Part shown: piece by piece, positions 1-11,519 of the stretch
Layout: every line of letters begins with the position of its first letter
Numbering within the stretch: position 1 is the first letter of the stretch
Source of the DNA: Rhinopomastus cyanomelas
Taxonomy: Eukaryota > Chordata > Aves > Bucerotiformes > Rhinopomastidae
Reading direction: 5' to 3'
Length of the DNA: 64,000 bases
Assembly: GCA_013400115.1 (NCBI GenBank)
Contig: VXBP01007107.1
Coordinates: 806,001-870,000, forward strand
Notes under the pieces: model-generated
What the model was told of the DNA's origin: nothing
Databases searched by the model: none
What the model saw: only the letters and a program-made list of their open reading frames with translations
Translations under genes and position numbers: made by a program

Positions 1-3000
1 CAGTGGGAGCATCTTAATTCAAAGAATAGTGGAATAATTTAGAATGAAAATAAATAAGTTTAGACAACTTAATTTCATTATTACATCAAGATTTCAACAA
101 GATTATAGCCACTGAAAACAGACTGTTTTAATGTGATCTAACTTAGCATTCTGCAGAAAGATTTCAAGGGACGAATAAATCAGTTTGCAATAGGCATTGT
201 TACTTCCACAGCAGTAATGCCAATGTAAGCACATCCTCTAAAATAACAGAAGATGGGATGGAAATTTCAATTATTTCTTAGCTCAGAGTGCTTTAAAGAA
301 GCATGAAATTAGAATGAACCTCCTCAGTCATAAAATTTGTTCTTTATTATTACAGACAGCATGTAATGCATTCACTACCAAAACTGTTCATAGCTTCGCT
401 TAAAGTAACTATTTTTACTCTTCTTCCCACTGTTCTCCTTTAAAGATAGATGCAAAAGTACATTGTTCTAGTAGACTGGGGGTTTTTGCCTCACTTCCAG
501 CCTAAGTTTATTTATCATTGTTTTCAGCCTTTTTGTTCTTGTACAAACACTGGCTTTTAGCCCAAGTGGTAATTTTTCTTTCAGTTTTTATCCTCCTGTA
601 GAATATCTTGATAACCACATGCCCTTTTGACTTGTTTAGTCTTAGATAACAAGTTCTAGTTCTCTGCAAAAGATAAACCTCCTCCTTTCCTTATTCATCC
701 AGCAGAGACTTCATGTAATTGTTTTAGTTATGTAGTTGTTTTTGTTAAGTAGTTTTAGTTACATAGTTGTTTTACAATTTATTGACCTTGGACACAGGTA
801 ATCAACACTCAGTATTTTAGACCAGCATTGCTTGTGTCTTGTAGTAGAAACACCTTCATTTCTATCTTGTCAACAGTCGCCTGATGTTCTGGCTAAATTA
901 CTTCAGTAACTTACAATCCTGCAAGGAGTCACGCAAGTACACAGTGCTTTTTTCCCCCCTCTTTCTATACCCTACCAAGTTTTGAGAGTTTGCACATGAG
1001 GATCTTCCTGAAGCAGAAGCTTCACCAATTTCCTTGTGCTTAATGGTGTTCCATTAATGCAGCTATTTGGTTCTTGGGTTCTTTATTAACTCAGCAACCA
1101 CATCTTGCAATGAACTGTAAAATGTATTAATATATTCTGAGAGACATTCTTTTTACTAACAAAGGCTTCATTCATTCAAGTCTGCCTAACCTGGTATTAA
1201 GAGAAATAAAGAAGTCACTTCCTGCTCATCCTTACTGTAAATTGCATGACTCTTATGCTGGATCTATTCCATCCTAGGTGACCCTTGTATAAGTAACAAA
1301 TGACCTCTGCAATTCCTTTGCATCAGTTTAGCTGCTGTTATCCTTCTCCATATTTGAGTTCTGCTTTTTAAGCCTAGAGTTTGCCCAAATTGTACCTGTC
1401 ATGGAAAAATGACTCACTCCAGCTCTGCTAAAGTAGTTGGCCACTACAGTCCTGTTCTCATGGGGACGTGACTGCTGAAGAGCTTGAATCAGGCAATATG
1501 CCAAAAGGGCGACGTGCCTTTGAATAGTTGTGACCATCTGCAAATAGTAATACTGAGAATAATAATTTTATTGTGCTTAATTAGAACTTCCCCTGCTGCA
1601 ACTTGTGTCCATTACCTTTTGTTGTGCGTCACTAACAAGGTTCTGGCTCCAGCTCCAGTGCAAATACCTACAGAGAGCTGAAGACTGCAGTAAGAATCTT
1701 CTACGAGTTTTGCCTTCTTTAGACAAAACAAAATCAGCTTCTTCAGCCTCTTTCACACATAACATGCTACAGCTCCCAACTGCATTGAGTACACAGCAGA
1801 ATTCCTTCTAAGAGCAGTCACACCAAATTCGACTGTAGCCTATGTAACCTACTTGCAGGCTCTGAAAGTGATGCTTAACAAAAGAGAAGTGAAAAGCAAG
1901 TTGAAAGTGGCATTTCTCTAGCAGTACTTAAGTACCCAGGTATCTGTTTACAACAGGCTAGATGCTTCTTCATGTTTAAAAATCTTGGTCTGGGGTTTTT
2001 TTTAATCTCTCAACCTTTTCCAATCACCTTGTACCTGCTATATTGCAAATACAGCCTTCACAGCACTTCCACTAGTTGGTGCAATTCTACACACAAGCTC
2101 TTCAGGATGTAGTATAATCATCTAATTAAAACTAAAAAATTGTGAGGATGAGACTTGAGAGTAACATTTAACAGCAAATTACTTTCCTTCTAATTATGCA
2201 GTTACAGAAAATGAATACATTTTTAAGAGGAAAATAGGTCTGGAGGGATGTTAATAAGCAGTACCACAAAGATCGTCACATTTCTGCAGAATTACGAGAC
2301 GCAGTAAAACCCTAGATGTTTTATTGCTAGTTCTCAATATACTATAGAAATGCCATTGTTATTTATTTCCTAGATTAGATCATCACATACTTCCATGATG
2401 ATAAGCTTCTCAGGTCAGAGGGTGCATCTTCCTTTAGTGTTATTCAGAGCACTGCAATTTATTGGGTCACATGGAGAACATGGGTTGGATTGCTGCTTTA
2501 GATTTATAGTATTACTGCCCTAAACTGTAACATAGATGCTGCTAGGACCACAAAGAAAGCTTATCTGTAAATAGCTAAGTGCAGTACAGAAACAGTGCTG
2601 GCTACTTTAATCCTTATCTGTAGAACAGCTGGTTTTGATATAATCATGATGGTCTTGAAAACTTATTCTAGTTTAGCTTGAACCCTTTGCTGCTTCTTTT
2701 AATACGATACTTAACAAAAGGTCAAGTACAAAGATAACCTGACCTCTGAAGTGATAATGGACAACAGATGAACAACAGTCTGCTGCCTCTGGAAGCAGAC
2801 ACTACTACCTTCTTAAACCCCTGCCATGTCCCAAGCAGTAAATAACCCAACCACAAGATAAAACAGAAAAATTCAGTTATGTGGTGTTATACTCTACACA
2901 TTATACATCTCTGTAGATTTATTTGTGTAAGTCTCTGCATCTAGCTGATCATCTGTGCGATGGATGCAAGTGCTTTATAGTAGGTAACAACATGAAACAG

Positions 3001-5980
3001 TAACTGCCTAATGCATTGCTGTTCCAAATAGCAATAATAGTAATGGCTGTCAACAATAAAGTGAAATGGGCCCTGTTCCTAATGAATGCTGAGATAATTG
3101 TGTTCCAGTTCTTTAGCAAGGACTTACATATGTGTATGCAAACATTATAAATGTACATTTAAATCATAAGCAAAATGCAAAATATTAAAGATGCTTATTA
3201 TCAATACCTAAGGACTTAAAACCCTTCAGCTAACTGCTCTGCTTTTAATTTTCTTTCTTTACAGCCTTCTGTACTAGAATACAAGCAGCACAGCACCACA
3301 GAAACAGAACACTAGTGAACAAAGGAAAGAGGACCCCTAAATATTCCAGAAATGCAGAGACTGTGTTACTGAATTTCAGTCCCACCTTCTGTTCCTTTAT
3401 ACTACTTCATCTAAAGCTGAAGCACAAAGAATGCGCTAGTTAAAAATGGTGTTTCAGCTCTGGAGTTGATATGGCCAGTAAACGGTGAGATGAAGCTTGC
3501 TGTATTTCCTCTTAGAACACCCAGGCACAGCCCAAGATAACAGTGTTTGTTATTTTGTTATTAATTGTTTTAAACAAAAACCCCCAAGCCCTAGATGTCT
3601 TCTTGCATTTCAGTTTCTTTTGGTTTATGTTGTCTTACTTCTCTACAGTAACAATATGTTCTGTGTGCGTAGGCTGAAGGATCATTCGCCAATTTGGTAC
3701 TCATAATTTTTAAAGCTACTCTTTACAAGACAAGATCTTGCAGACAGTAAAACAATCAAAAGGTAGAAGTCGTCAATGGAAAGAGGGTCCCTTCTGTTAT
3801 TTTTAACAGAAGATAGACCACTGCAAATCCTTGGAAAGTCCTTATGCATTCTTTTCATTCCTTAATACCTGTACTTTCAGCATCATCCTTGCACAATGCA
3901 TGCATTTTTGTTCAAATACATGCTTTTTCATATATATTTGATCAGAAATAAACTAATCTCAAAACATAATCATCCTTATTTTTGCTTTTCCTGAATATTC
4001 TAGCAAATTAGCTCTTTTGCAATAGCTGTGAAAAGACATGAAGGAGTATCGCTGGAAATGTCTATTAAACCTGAATATTTGCGCTAAAACCTCAACTATA
4101 TTTACCCCAGAAAGAGGTAGAAATATCATCTGACTCATTCAAACAAACTCATCATTGCAATTAATAGTCATGCAAACCCCCTCATATTGATACAACTGAA
4201 GAAATAGTACCCCTCTAGCTTCTTCTGTGTTTCTGCACAGTATTTGAATTTCACACGTTTTAAGCTTTCACATCCCCTTAACTGTGTCTCTCTGTTTGTA
4301 ACTATTTATACTGGAAAAGTGATGTTTATGTATAGAGCTGAAGAAAACTCAGCATTCCAGACTTGTTTAAAACTTGTTGGAGGGGGAGAAAGGATATTTA
4401 AAAGCTCCATTTAAACTTCTTTTATCAATTGCCATCTTTGGTTTCGTAACTGAGTAAGACTTACCATATTTTTACATAACTTCAGAGCACAGCAGTTACA
4501 CCTTTCATCTTACTGAATTTCAACAATGCTGAATATTTCTTATATTTGGCTTGTCTGCAGCTTTGAGGTGTGCTCAATATGGTTGTGCTATCTTTGGCTG
4601 CCAATGAGAAGGCACATTTATAAGAAGAATGACTGTATCCTGCAAACTGAGATAGTCTGATATTCCTGTAGCTGAAAAGAGCAATGCACCCAAGCAAACA
4701 AGCCAGCCTCGATTATTCACATTGAGGCTGAGGAGAGATAACAGCTAATCCCCCAGTCTGCAAACAGCAGTTGTCACAACTTTGTTTGAGCTCTAATGAT
4801 GCTCACGTAGAACAAAAGCGTAGGAATAACAATTGCAAGTGAAATAAAGGTGAGTGCATGCTCAAGATGGTATTTTAAAAATCCAGATTTACGACTTCTA
4901 CTTTTGGTAAGACATCCTGTAATTGTTGTGTTTTCCTCCTCCACCTAGTCTCATTGTGCGTGGATGAATACACATGTAATTAAAAATACCTTGCTATGTG
5001 TATTTAAAAAGACAATGCCCTGATAATTACATATAAGGAACAAACATATATGCTGAATAGGTGTAGGAAATCTTTCTTTTAATGTTCACTCCTGTTCTAC
5101 CTGGCATTCTTCAAGGCTCCACATTCATAACAGCTACAGTGCAGAAAAGCCAGAATTCATCACCTCGTATAAATCTCAGAAGCAGTATCACCCTCCAAAT
5201 CTGTATCAAAGACACCAGTTTGTCTGCTGCATTGACCTACCAGTACTAAAATACACATTTTTCCAGAATACCAAGGTGCAGTCTGGCACGCATAGCCCCA
5301 CAAACCCAAGCATTTCACTGTTTCTGTCTACATCTGAAAAAGGCTCAGCTCACCCAAACAAGCATGTAACCACTAAGCTTACAATGAATAGTTAGTGCCT
5401 CTGCACGGACATTTAACCAGAGACGTTTACAGCCCTGTAAGCGCTGGTGAAGGCACCAGCCGAACAGGGATTTTTCACTCATCGTCTTTTTGATAGTGTA
5501 TTTCTTTAACTGGCAAAAACACAGTAGCTAACAGTTGTTTGCATTATGCTGGAGTTTTAACATTTAATTAATAATTTAAACAGAATCCCTTAGTTCAGAG
5601 AACACAGAAGTCCAATCCTCTTTCTAGCAATCCTTGAAAGTATGATGCTGGGCTGACGAAGGTTAAACGGGTTTTTCTGGAACTGTTTCCTAGCACAGGA
5701 GAGTTATGTAGCTTATTATGTTGTTCCCTTCCCAGGATAATTACACAGAAAGTTCTGTGATGTGTTTTTTTCTGTTTGCTTTGGGTTTATTTGTGTTTTG
5801 TTTGGTTTGGGTTTTGTCATCGTTGCTTTTTTGTTTGTTGATGTGTGTACACAGTTTCTTCTGTCTGCTTGCAAAAGAGACACATATCCCACATGCAGGA
5901 CTGTTGGTGGTTTGTACACAGGCAGTAAATAGGAGGACTGCAGCAAGCAGTTTCCAAGTTCTCAAAGAATACATGCAACA
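1..5980. other. Intergenic DNA downstream of TMTC3, no gene seen
   Basis: AT-rich sequence with only short, unrelated open frames. None has plausible splice sites joined to a recognisable protein and none resembles a known family. No transposon with clear ends is visible. An unseen non-coding RNA cannot be excluded. Confidence 0.6.
720..776. repeat. Imperfect short tandem duplication
   Basis: Two diverged copies of a roughly 28-base T-rich unit (built around TTTTAGTTA and TAGTTGTTTT) follow each other. It is a local slippage-type duplication with no known function. Confidence 0.5.
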
Positions 5981-5983
5981 TAA

Positions 5984-6036
5984 ATATATATGTGTATATA
6001 TATATATACACACACACATATATATACATATACACA
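5984..6036. repeat. TA/CA dinucleotide microsatellite
   Basis: Alternating TA runs are interrupted by a TG and a CACACACA stretch. The small open frames crossing it on both strands (tyrosine/isoleucine- or histidine-rich) are products of the repeat and not genes. Confidence 0.9.
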
Positions 6037-6742
6037 AATAAACAAATGTTAGAATAATAACTAGGATTATTTTTAAAACTATTTTAAAAGTAACACAGTA
6101 ATTTGGATACCAGGCAGGAACAACTTGCCTTTTCGTAAGCTATGTTGGAGGTTTGTGGGACAGATTCTTCTTGATCGTTGAAACACTAAATGCAGAGTGC
6201 TAGGAGAGGAAGTGAGGTGAAGGACAGGTGGTGGAAGAGATTATCTTCCAGCCTTTCCATTCTCATGCTTTCTGTCCGAGCAAACCAAGACTCCTAGGCT
6301 GAAAATAGGAGAAGCATTATTTTGGTTACACGGTAGCAGCTGAGCCACGACTTTACAGGAGTAGCAGGTTCTGCTGCAGCAGTTCCAGACATTTTGCCAG
6401 GCAGAGGTGGATTATGGAGCCTGTGCAAAATAAAGCCCAGCCACGTACACTCAACCAAACTGGGACTCTTCCTGGTGCTTTTGTGGGATGCAAAGTTTGC
6501 AGGACCCTGGGGCGGGCTGCTAACTTCCCAGAGTTGAAAGACTCTTCACTGAGTCTTTCCAAGGAAACTTGGGGAAGGAACAAATGCCTGCATGTTCAGC
6601 CCAAAGCTTTATGCCTTGGAAGAAGCTATGGGAGCAGCTTCACAGCCAAAAGGCACAGCTAGACCTTGCAAAATCCTCATCTGACAATGAGATGGCAAAT
6701 GTCTGCGACACAGCACCTGAGAAGTTGCTTTCAGTGGCCTTT
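6037..6742. other. Intergenic spacer, nothing recognised
   Basis: No coding exon, RNA gene or clear transposon end was found between the microsatellite and the CR1 3' end. Confidence 0.5.
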
Positions 6743-7319
6743 ATTCTCAGAACACCCATTAGGGATTGGAAGAGACCTCGAAGATCATCTAGTCCAATAC
6801 CCTTAGCACAGCAGGATCACCTAGATCATAATGCACATGAATGTATCCAGGTGGGTTTTAAAAGTCTCCAGTGGAGGAGACTCCACAACCACCCTGGGCA
6901 GCCTGTTCCAGTGCTCCGTCACTCTCACTGGGAAGAAGATCCTTCTGATATTTATATGGAACCTCCTATGTTCCACCTAACACCCATTACCCCTTGTCCT
7001 ATCACTAGATGACATTGAGAAGAGTCTAGCTCCATCTTCCTGACATCACCGCTGCACATATTTATAGACATTAATGAGGTCACCCCTCAATCTCCTCCAA
7101 CCTAAAGAGACCCAGCTCCCTCAGCCTCTCCTCAGAAGGGAGGTGTTCCACTTCCTTCATCATCCTCGTTGACCTACCTTGGCCTCCCTCCAGCAGCTCT
7201 ACATTCCTCTTGAACTGAGAGGGCAAAAACTGGACACAATATACCAGAAGTGGTCTCACCAGGGCAGAGTAGAGGGGGAGAAGAACCTCTCTCGATTTGC
7301 TACCCGCCCCGCTTCTGAT

Positions 7320-8090
7320 TCACCCCAGGATGCTGTTGGCCCTCTTGGCCACAAAGCCACATTGCTGGCTATTACTCATACTGCTGTCACCTAGGATCTC
7401 CAGGTCCCTTTCTCCTACACTGCTCTCCAACAGGTCAGTCCCCAACCTATACTGGTACCTGGGGTTGTTCTTGCCCAGATGTAAGACTCTACATTTACCC
7501 TTGTTATACTTCATTACATTTCTCTCTGCCCAGGTCTCACTGAATGGCAGCACAGTCTGTTGGAGTGTCAAACACTCCTTCTAGCTTTGTGTCATCAGCA
7601 AACTTGCTGACAGTGCACCCTAATGCCTCATCCAAGTCATTAATGAATAGATTGAATAGGACTTATCCCAGTGGTGACCCTTGGGGGACGCCACTAGAGA
7701 CAGGCCTCCAGCTAGACTCTGTCCTATTGACCACTACTCTCTGGCTTCTATCCTGGAGCTAGTTCACGATCCACCTCACTACCCAACCATCCAGTCCATA
7801 CTGCCTCAGTTTGGCTGTGAGGACGCTATGTGAGACTATGTCAAATATCTTACTGAAGTAATAGACACCCACGGCTGTGTCACCCATGCCAGCCTGCCCC
7901 TTGATCTGCACCCACAAACTCTCAGCTCTCTCTTCATGTGCCCCCGGACAGAACTCAACACATTCCAGTTCTCTCTCCCGTAAACGCAACTCCGCCACCT
8001 CACCTTGCTGACCTGTCCCTCCTGAAAAGGACATAGCCATCCAGGTAATTGCCACCAGATCACAATCACCCCAGGAGAGCGAGAGGCCAC
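7320..8090 (-). pseudogene. CR1 ORF2 remnant: endonuclease piece joined to RT piece
   Basis: The minus-strand frames carry two parts of the CR1 pol protein. One reads ESLWVQIKGQ and GDTAVGVYY, typical of the region just after the N-terminal endonuclease core. It runs directly into FSKIFDIVSHS and LRQYGLDGW, typical of the reverse-transcriptase palm before the catalytic aspartates. The downstream part, with KCRVLHLGKNNPRYQYRLG, is the RT C-terminal tail. A full CR1 ORF2 has many hundred residues between the first two motifs; here they are adjacent near 7860. Assignment to CR1 rests on recalled family motifs. Confidence 0.75.
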
Positions 8091-8153
8091 CCAGTTTTCA
8101 TTAAGACCAGAACTCTGTCCCAGTGCACACCTATCAACTATCCCAACTACCCT

Positions 8154-9413
8154 TCAAATCCAGTTTAAAGCCCTCTGAATGAGTCCTGCCAACTCCTGAC
8201 TCAGAACCCTTTTTCCTCTCTGAGGTAAACCCCTCCCATGTATGTCTGCAAGACCTGCTGCCTTATAAAACCAGCCATTATCAAAGAAATCAAAGCCCTG
8301 CCTGTAACACCAGTCTCGTAGCCAGGCATTAATGGACTGAGTCCTTCTATTCTGGCCTGTGTCCTCATCCCAAAATGAAAGTAATGAGGAGAACACAATT
8401 TGTGCCCCAGACTCTTTCACCAAACATCTCAAGGCCTTGAATTCTTTGTTTCCCTCAGGCTACTGAATACATCTTCCTCCCCACCTGTCTGGACAATCAG
8501 CAGCGGGTAATAGTCAGCTGATCTCACCAGGTTAGGGAGCATCTTAGTGAGATCCCTGATTCGGTCTCCAGGTAGACTGCAGACTTCCCTGTGATAAGGA
8601 TCAGCTCTGCATATTTGGCGCTCAATCCCTTTCAGGAGCGAGTCTCCAACAACTAGGACCCTTCTCTTCTTTGTGGAGGAGGTTGTCATATTACTGGAAG
8701 ACTTCCTGTATTTACGCAACCTCGCTAGGACCTCCAGTATGGGTTGCCTGTCCTCTATATCTTTATTAGACCAGCTGTCTTCTGGTAGGGGCTTAGGTCT
8801 ATTACTCAGTGGCAGCTGAGATCAGGCAGGCAGCAGAGGTGCTCGCCTTCTCTCACAGCTCTTCACTTGGCTCCACTCACCCCTTCTACTTGGGCTTCTG
8901 TCCTCCAAGAAGTGCAGGTTACTTGGGCTCCTTGTTCCTGGCTCTTATTTGGCTGTTGTCCAGACCAGTTCCACTAGTCTACCTCTATTTTAGCCTCTCC
9001 CATTCTCCTGAGCCTTTCTACTTCTGCTTGTAGTTTTTCAACCCCATCTTGCAGACGGACCATTCAGTTAAGCAGATAACCCACCTGCTCGCACCATACA
9101 CAGCCACATTCCTGGCAGCCTATCACCTGCACTGCTTCATCTTGTTGGATGACCTCTGAGTTCCCATGTCCATGTGCAGTGGTGACCATAGCCTGGTCTT
9201 CCTCTGCTGCCGCATTGTTACCACTGGTTTTATTTTTTCCCCCTGGGCTGCTGTGTGCGGTCTGAGCACGACTTCAGGTTTTGCCTCCCTTAAAGAGGTC
9301 TGGGTCCGCACTCCCCGTGGTGTTTGCCTAGTTTCTCCCACAAGAGTACCCAAAACTTGACGGCTGCCATCTGTCTCCCACAAGATTTCCCATTCAGGGA
9401 TCCCCCAGATCAC
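8154..9413 (-). pseudogene. CR1 ORF1 remnant with SGNH-esterase-like domain
   Basis: Reading right to left on the minus strand, the N-terminal part (9413 to about 8840) is interrupted. It is followed by a frame with VLVVGDSLLKG (8719-8429), the GDS nucleophile block of the SGNH/GDSL-type esterase found in CR1-group ORF1 proteins, then by a separate overlapping frame (8432-8154) carrying the domain's C-terminal part (FFDNGWFYKAAGL, LPQRGKRVLSQELAG). The change of frame around 8430 means the ORF is broken. Esterase domains in CR1 ORF1 are established; activity here is not expected. Confidence 0.72.
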
Positions 9414-9657
9414 CCAGAAACATCAATAAAATAGCATTCGGGGACTGGCACTCTTGCTGCTGCGTGAAGGGAAAGTTGATGAGATCTTGAGCGGGACAAG
9501 TTACACGCACAGCACCAAAGTTTCAGCAGCTTTTGCTTTGGGAAAGTGCTTACTCCTCTGCCAGAAAATTGATGGTTTCCTACAGGTTAGTACTTTCTTC
9601 TGAAGTTCCATTAAATATGAAGCTGCCTATCCTACAGGTCCCATGGTTCAACACACT

Positions 9658-9765
9658 ATCAGTCACAGAATGTTACAGGTTGGCAGGGACCTTGAAAGAT
9701 CATCTAAGTCCAACCCCCACTGCCACAGCAGGGTAAGCCTACAGCACCTGGTGTACCCAGGCTGT
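9658..9765 (-). mobile_element. Diverged CR1 3'-end fragment
   Basis: The stretch beginning TCACAGAATGTTACAGGTTGG and continuing GGGACCTTGAAAGATCATC is the reverse complement of a CR1 3' terminus of a different subfamily from copy A. It is short and its inner end is not clear. Confidence 0.65.
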
Positions 9766-10720
9766 CTCCCATTTAAGTACAAAGCAGGCCCAGCCCTGCT
9801 TAGCTTCATAAGACAAGATTGGTCTTTATGCCAGGGCGCCATGTCCCTATTCTTGGCAATTTAAACCCATTTAGAGGTAACTCAGTAACCGTACTGTGGT
9901 AACTCCCAGGAAACAACACCTGCAGCTTTCACATCACATGTGCACAGAACAAACCTGTGTTCCTTTCAGTGCAGAAGGATCTTCTCAGCCTCTCTGCTTC
10001 ATGCCAGAAAGCCAACGGTGAATGAGGAGTGGTATGAAAATCTCCTGTAGGTTTTATGGCTATTGAAGTATTATTTCACAGGTTCAAGCTAAGACCCACT
10101 TACCTAAGATTTCAGAACGTATTCTTCCTTTCAAATACACAGAAACTGTTGTTATGTTCCAAAATAGGTGCAGTTGGTTAAGTGCCCACAGTGAACAGAA
10201 ATCCAAAGCTATTTCCTTTGGTTAAAGGCTGTGACAGCATGTGTTTTCTTGCTTTTCTATACATGAAGCCCTGTGTCCACAGCAATTCACCTGTATGACT
10301 GATTACTCCCAGGTTGACTTAGTTCTTCCAGTATTGCCTAATCAAGGCAAAAACTGCACTGCACTACACACTGAAAACCATTTCTATTCCACTTAATCCC
10401 TTGCAATGCCAATCTCCAACATTCTGCATGGGCCCATTTATAGGAAAATGTTTTCTATTATTCACAGAGTCTTTCCCTGACAGAGCTGATAAAAACCAAT
10501 AGACTAGGGGGAAATTAAATCAGATCATGTTTTTAACTGGTTATACTAGAAATAATAATACTTATAAAATGAGGAATGGTTGCAATACTTAAGAAATTAA
10601 GTCCTGAAATATTTCTTTTGCAAAACAGACCAAAAAAATGTACTAAAAAATCAACTTACAATTGCACATATTCTCCTGCTGCAGCTATCCACAAACATAC
10701 CGTTGTTCCAAGTGGATGAA
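9766..10720. other. Intergenic spacer, nothing recognised
   Basis: No supported gene, RNA or transposon was found in this stretch. Confidence 0.5.
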
Positions 10721-10721
10721 C

Positions 10722-10818
10722 CTGATGTAGGTGATCCTGCTGTGGCAGAGGGATTTGGACTGGATGATCTTTCCAGGTCCCTTCCAATCCCTAATGTTCT
10801 GTGATTCTATGCAGTCAT
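10722..10818 (+). mobile_element. CR1 3'-end fragment
   Basis: Reads GGTGATCCTGCTGTGGCAGA, then a TGGATGATCTTTCCAGGTCC block and a terminal TTCTGTGATTCTATG tail. This is the last roughly 100 bases of a CR1 in plus orientation. Confidence 0.8.
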
Positions 10819-11194
10819 ATGGTGTAGAACACCCCTTTGGGCACTTTGGGTCAGCTGTCCCATACACTTACTTGTATTTACCTCTCACTCTTCATGGATA
10901 CACCAACCTGCAAAACACTGAAAAACTGACAAATGCATGAGTCTGTACTGAAGTTATATGCACAAATGTGTACAACACTTGAAAGAGCTTACTGCAGCGG
11001 CACAGACAAGTTTGAATAAAGGATTGAAGGTGTTGCTTCAGGTTTCTTCAGCAACCACAGAAACTGCATTGCATGAGAAGAAGGCTACAAATTATTTTAG
11101 TATGCCTGTCCAACCTATGGAAATTCTCAGTTCTCACATGTTAGTAACACAGAGTTCTGCAAACAGATGACATTTATGGTGTTGAATTAGACAA

Positions 11195-11250
11195 TGCTAG
11201 TCACTCAAGGGGCCTCTGAAGAAGATCTAGTCCAACCCCACTGCTTCAGG
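11195..11250 (-). mobile_element. Very short CR1-like remnant
   Basis: Contains GAAGATCTAGTCCAACCCCA, which resembles the reverse complement of a CR1 3'UTR. It is too short and worn for a subfamily call. Confidence 0.4.
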
Positions 11251-11519
11251 ATGATCACGTGGAGAGTGCACATGTGAAAGGCAGAAGCCAGGCTGAACTG
11301 AAAGGGGAAAACACACCTGTTAATAACTCTATCTGCAAGTAGACAAAGCTAAACTTATTCTCTGATAATTTTCCTATGAGCAAATGCTATTATAATTATT
11401 TTTCAGAAGTTATGCCACTTCAATTTACTGAAGCATTTTTCTCATGAGAGTTTAATTTAAAAACTGTTGACACATCCTAACAGGCTACATATCACTCACA
11501 CACTGACATTAGTCAAAAT

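Larger units (their letters stand above)
6743..9455 (-). mobile_element. CR1 LINE, 5' region kept, internal ORF2 deletion (copy A)
   Basis: The plus strand reads the reverse complement of a CR1 3' end at the left boundary (around TTAGGGATTGGAAGAGACC), so the element runs right to left. From 3' to 5' it holds: 3'UTR (about 6743-7330), C-terminal ORF2 and reverse-transcriptase remnants (about 7330-7860), an ORF2 endonuclease-region fragment (about 7860-8060), then ORF1 with esterase and coiled-coil parts (about 8154-9413). Its 5' limit near 9455 matches the 5' limit of the copy at 14641-16336 (shared CATTCGGGGAC / CGTTCGGGGAC stretch). Most of the endonuclease-to-RT interval of ORF2 is missing and the frames are broken, so the copy is inactive. 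Confidence 0.88.

Noticed and set aside
5718..6041. 107-codon plus and 98-codon minus frames
   Set aside because: They end in the TA/CA microsatellite and are otherwise low-complexity; no homology or splice context.
6414..7012. Plus-strand open frames of 82 and 147 codons
   Set aside because: The larger part is the reverse complement of CR1 3'UTR; the similar plus-strand frames at 14615-14908 and 24903-25211 are the same antisense CR1 reading.
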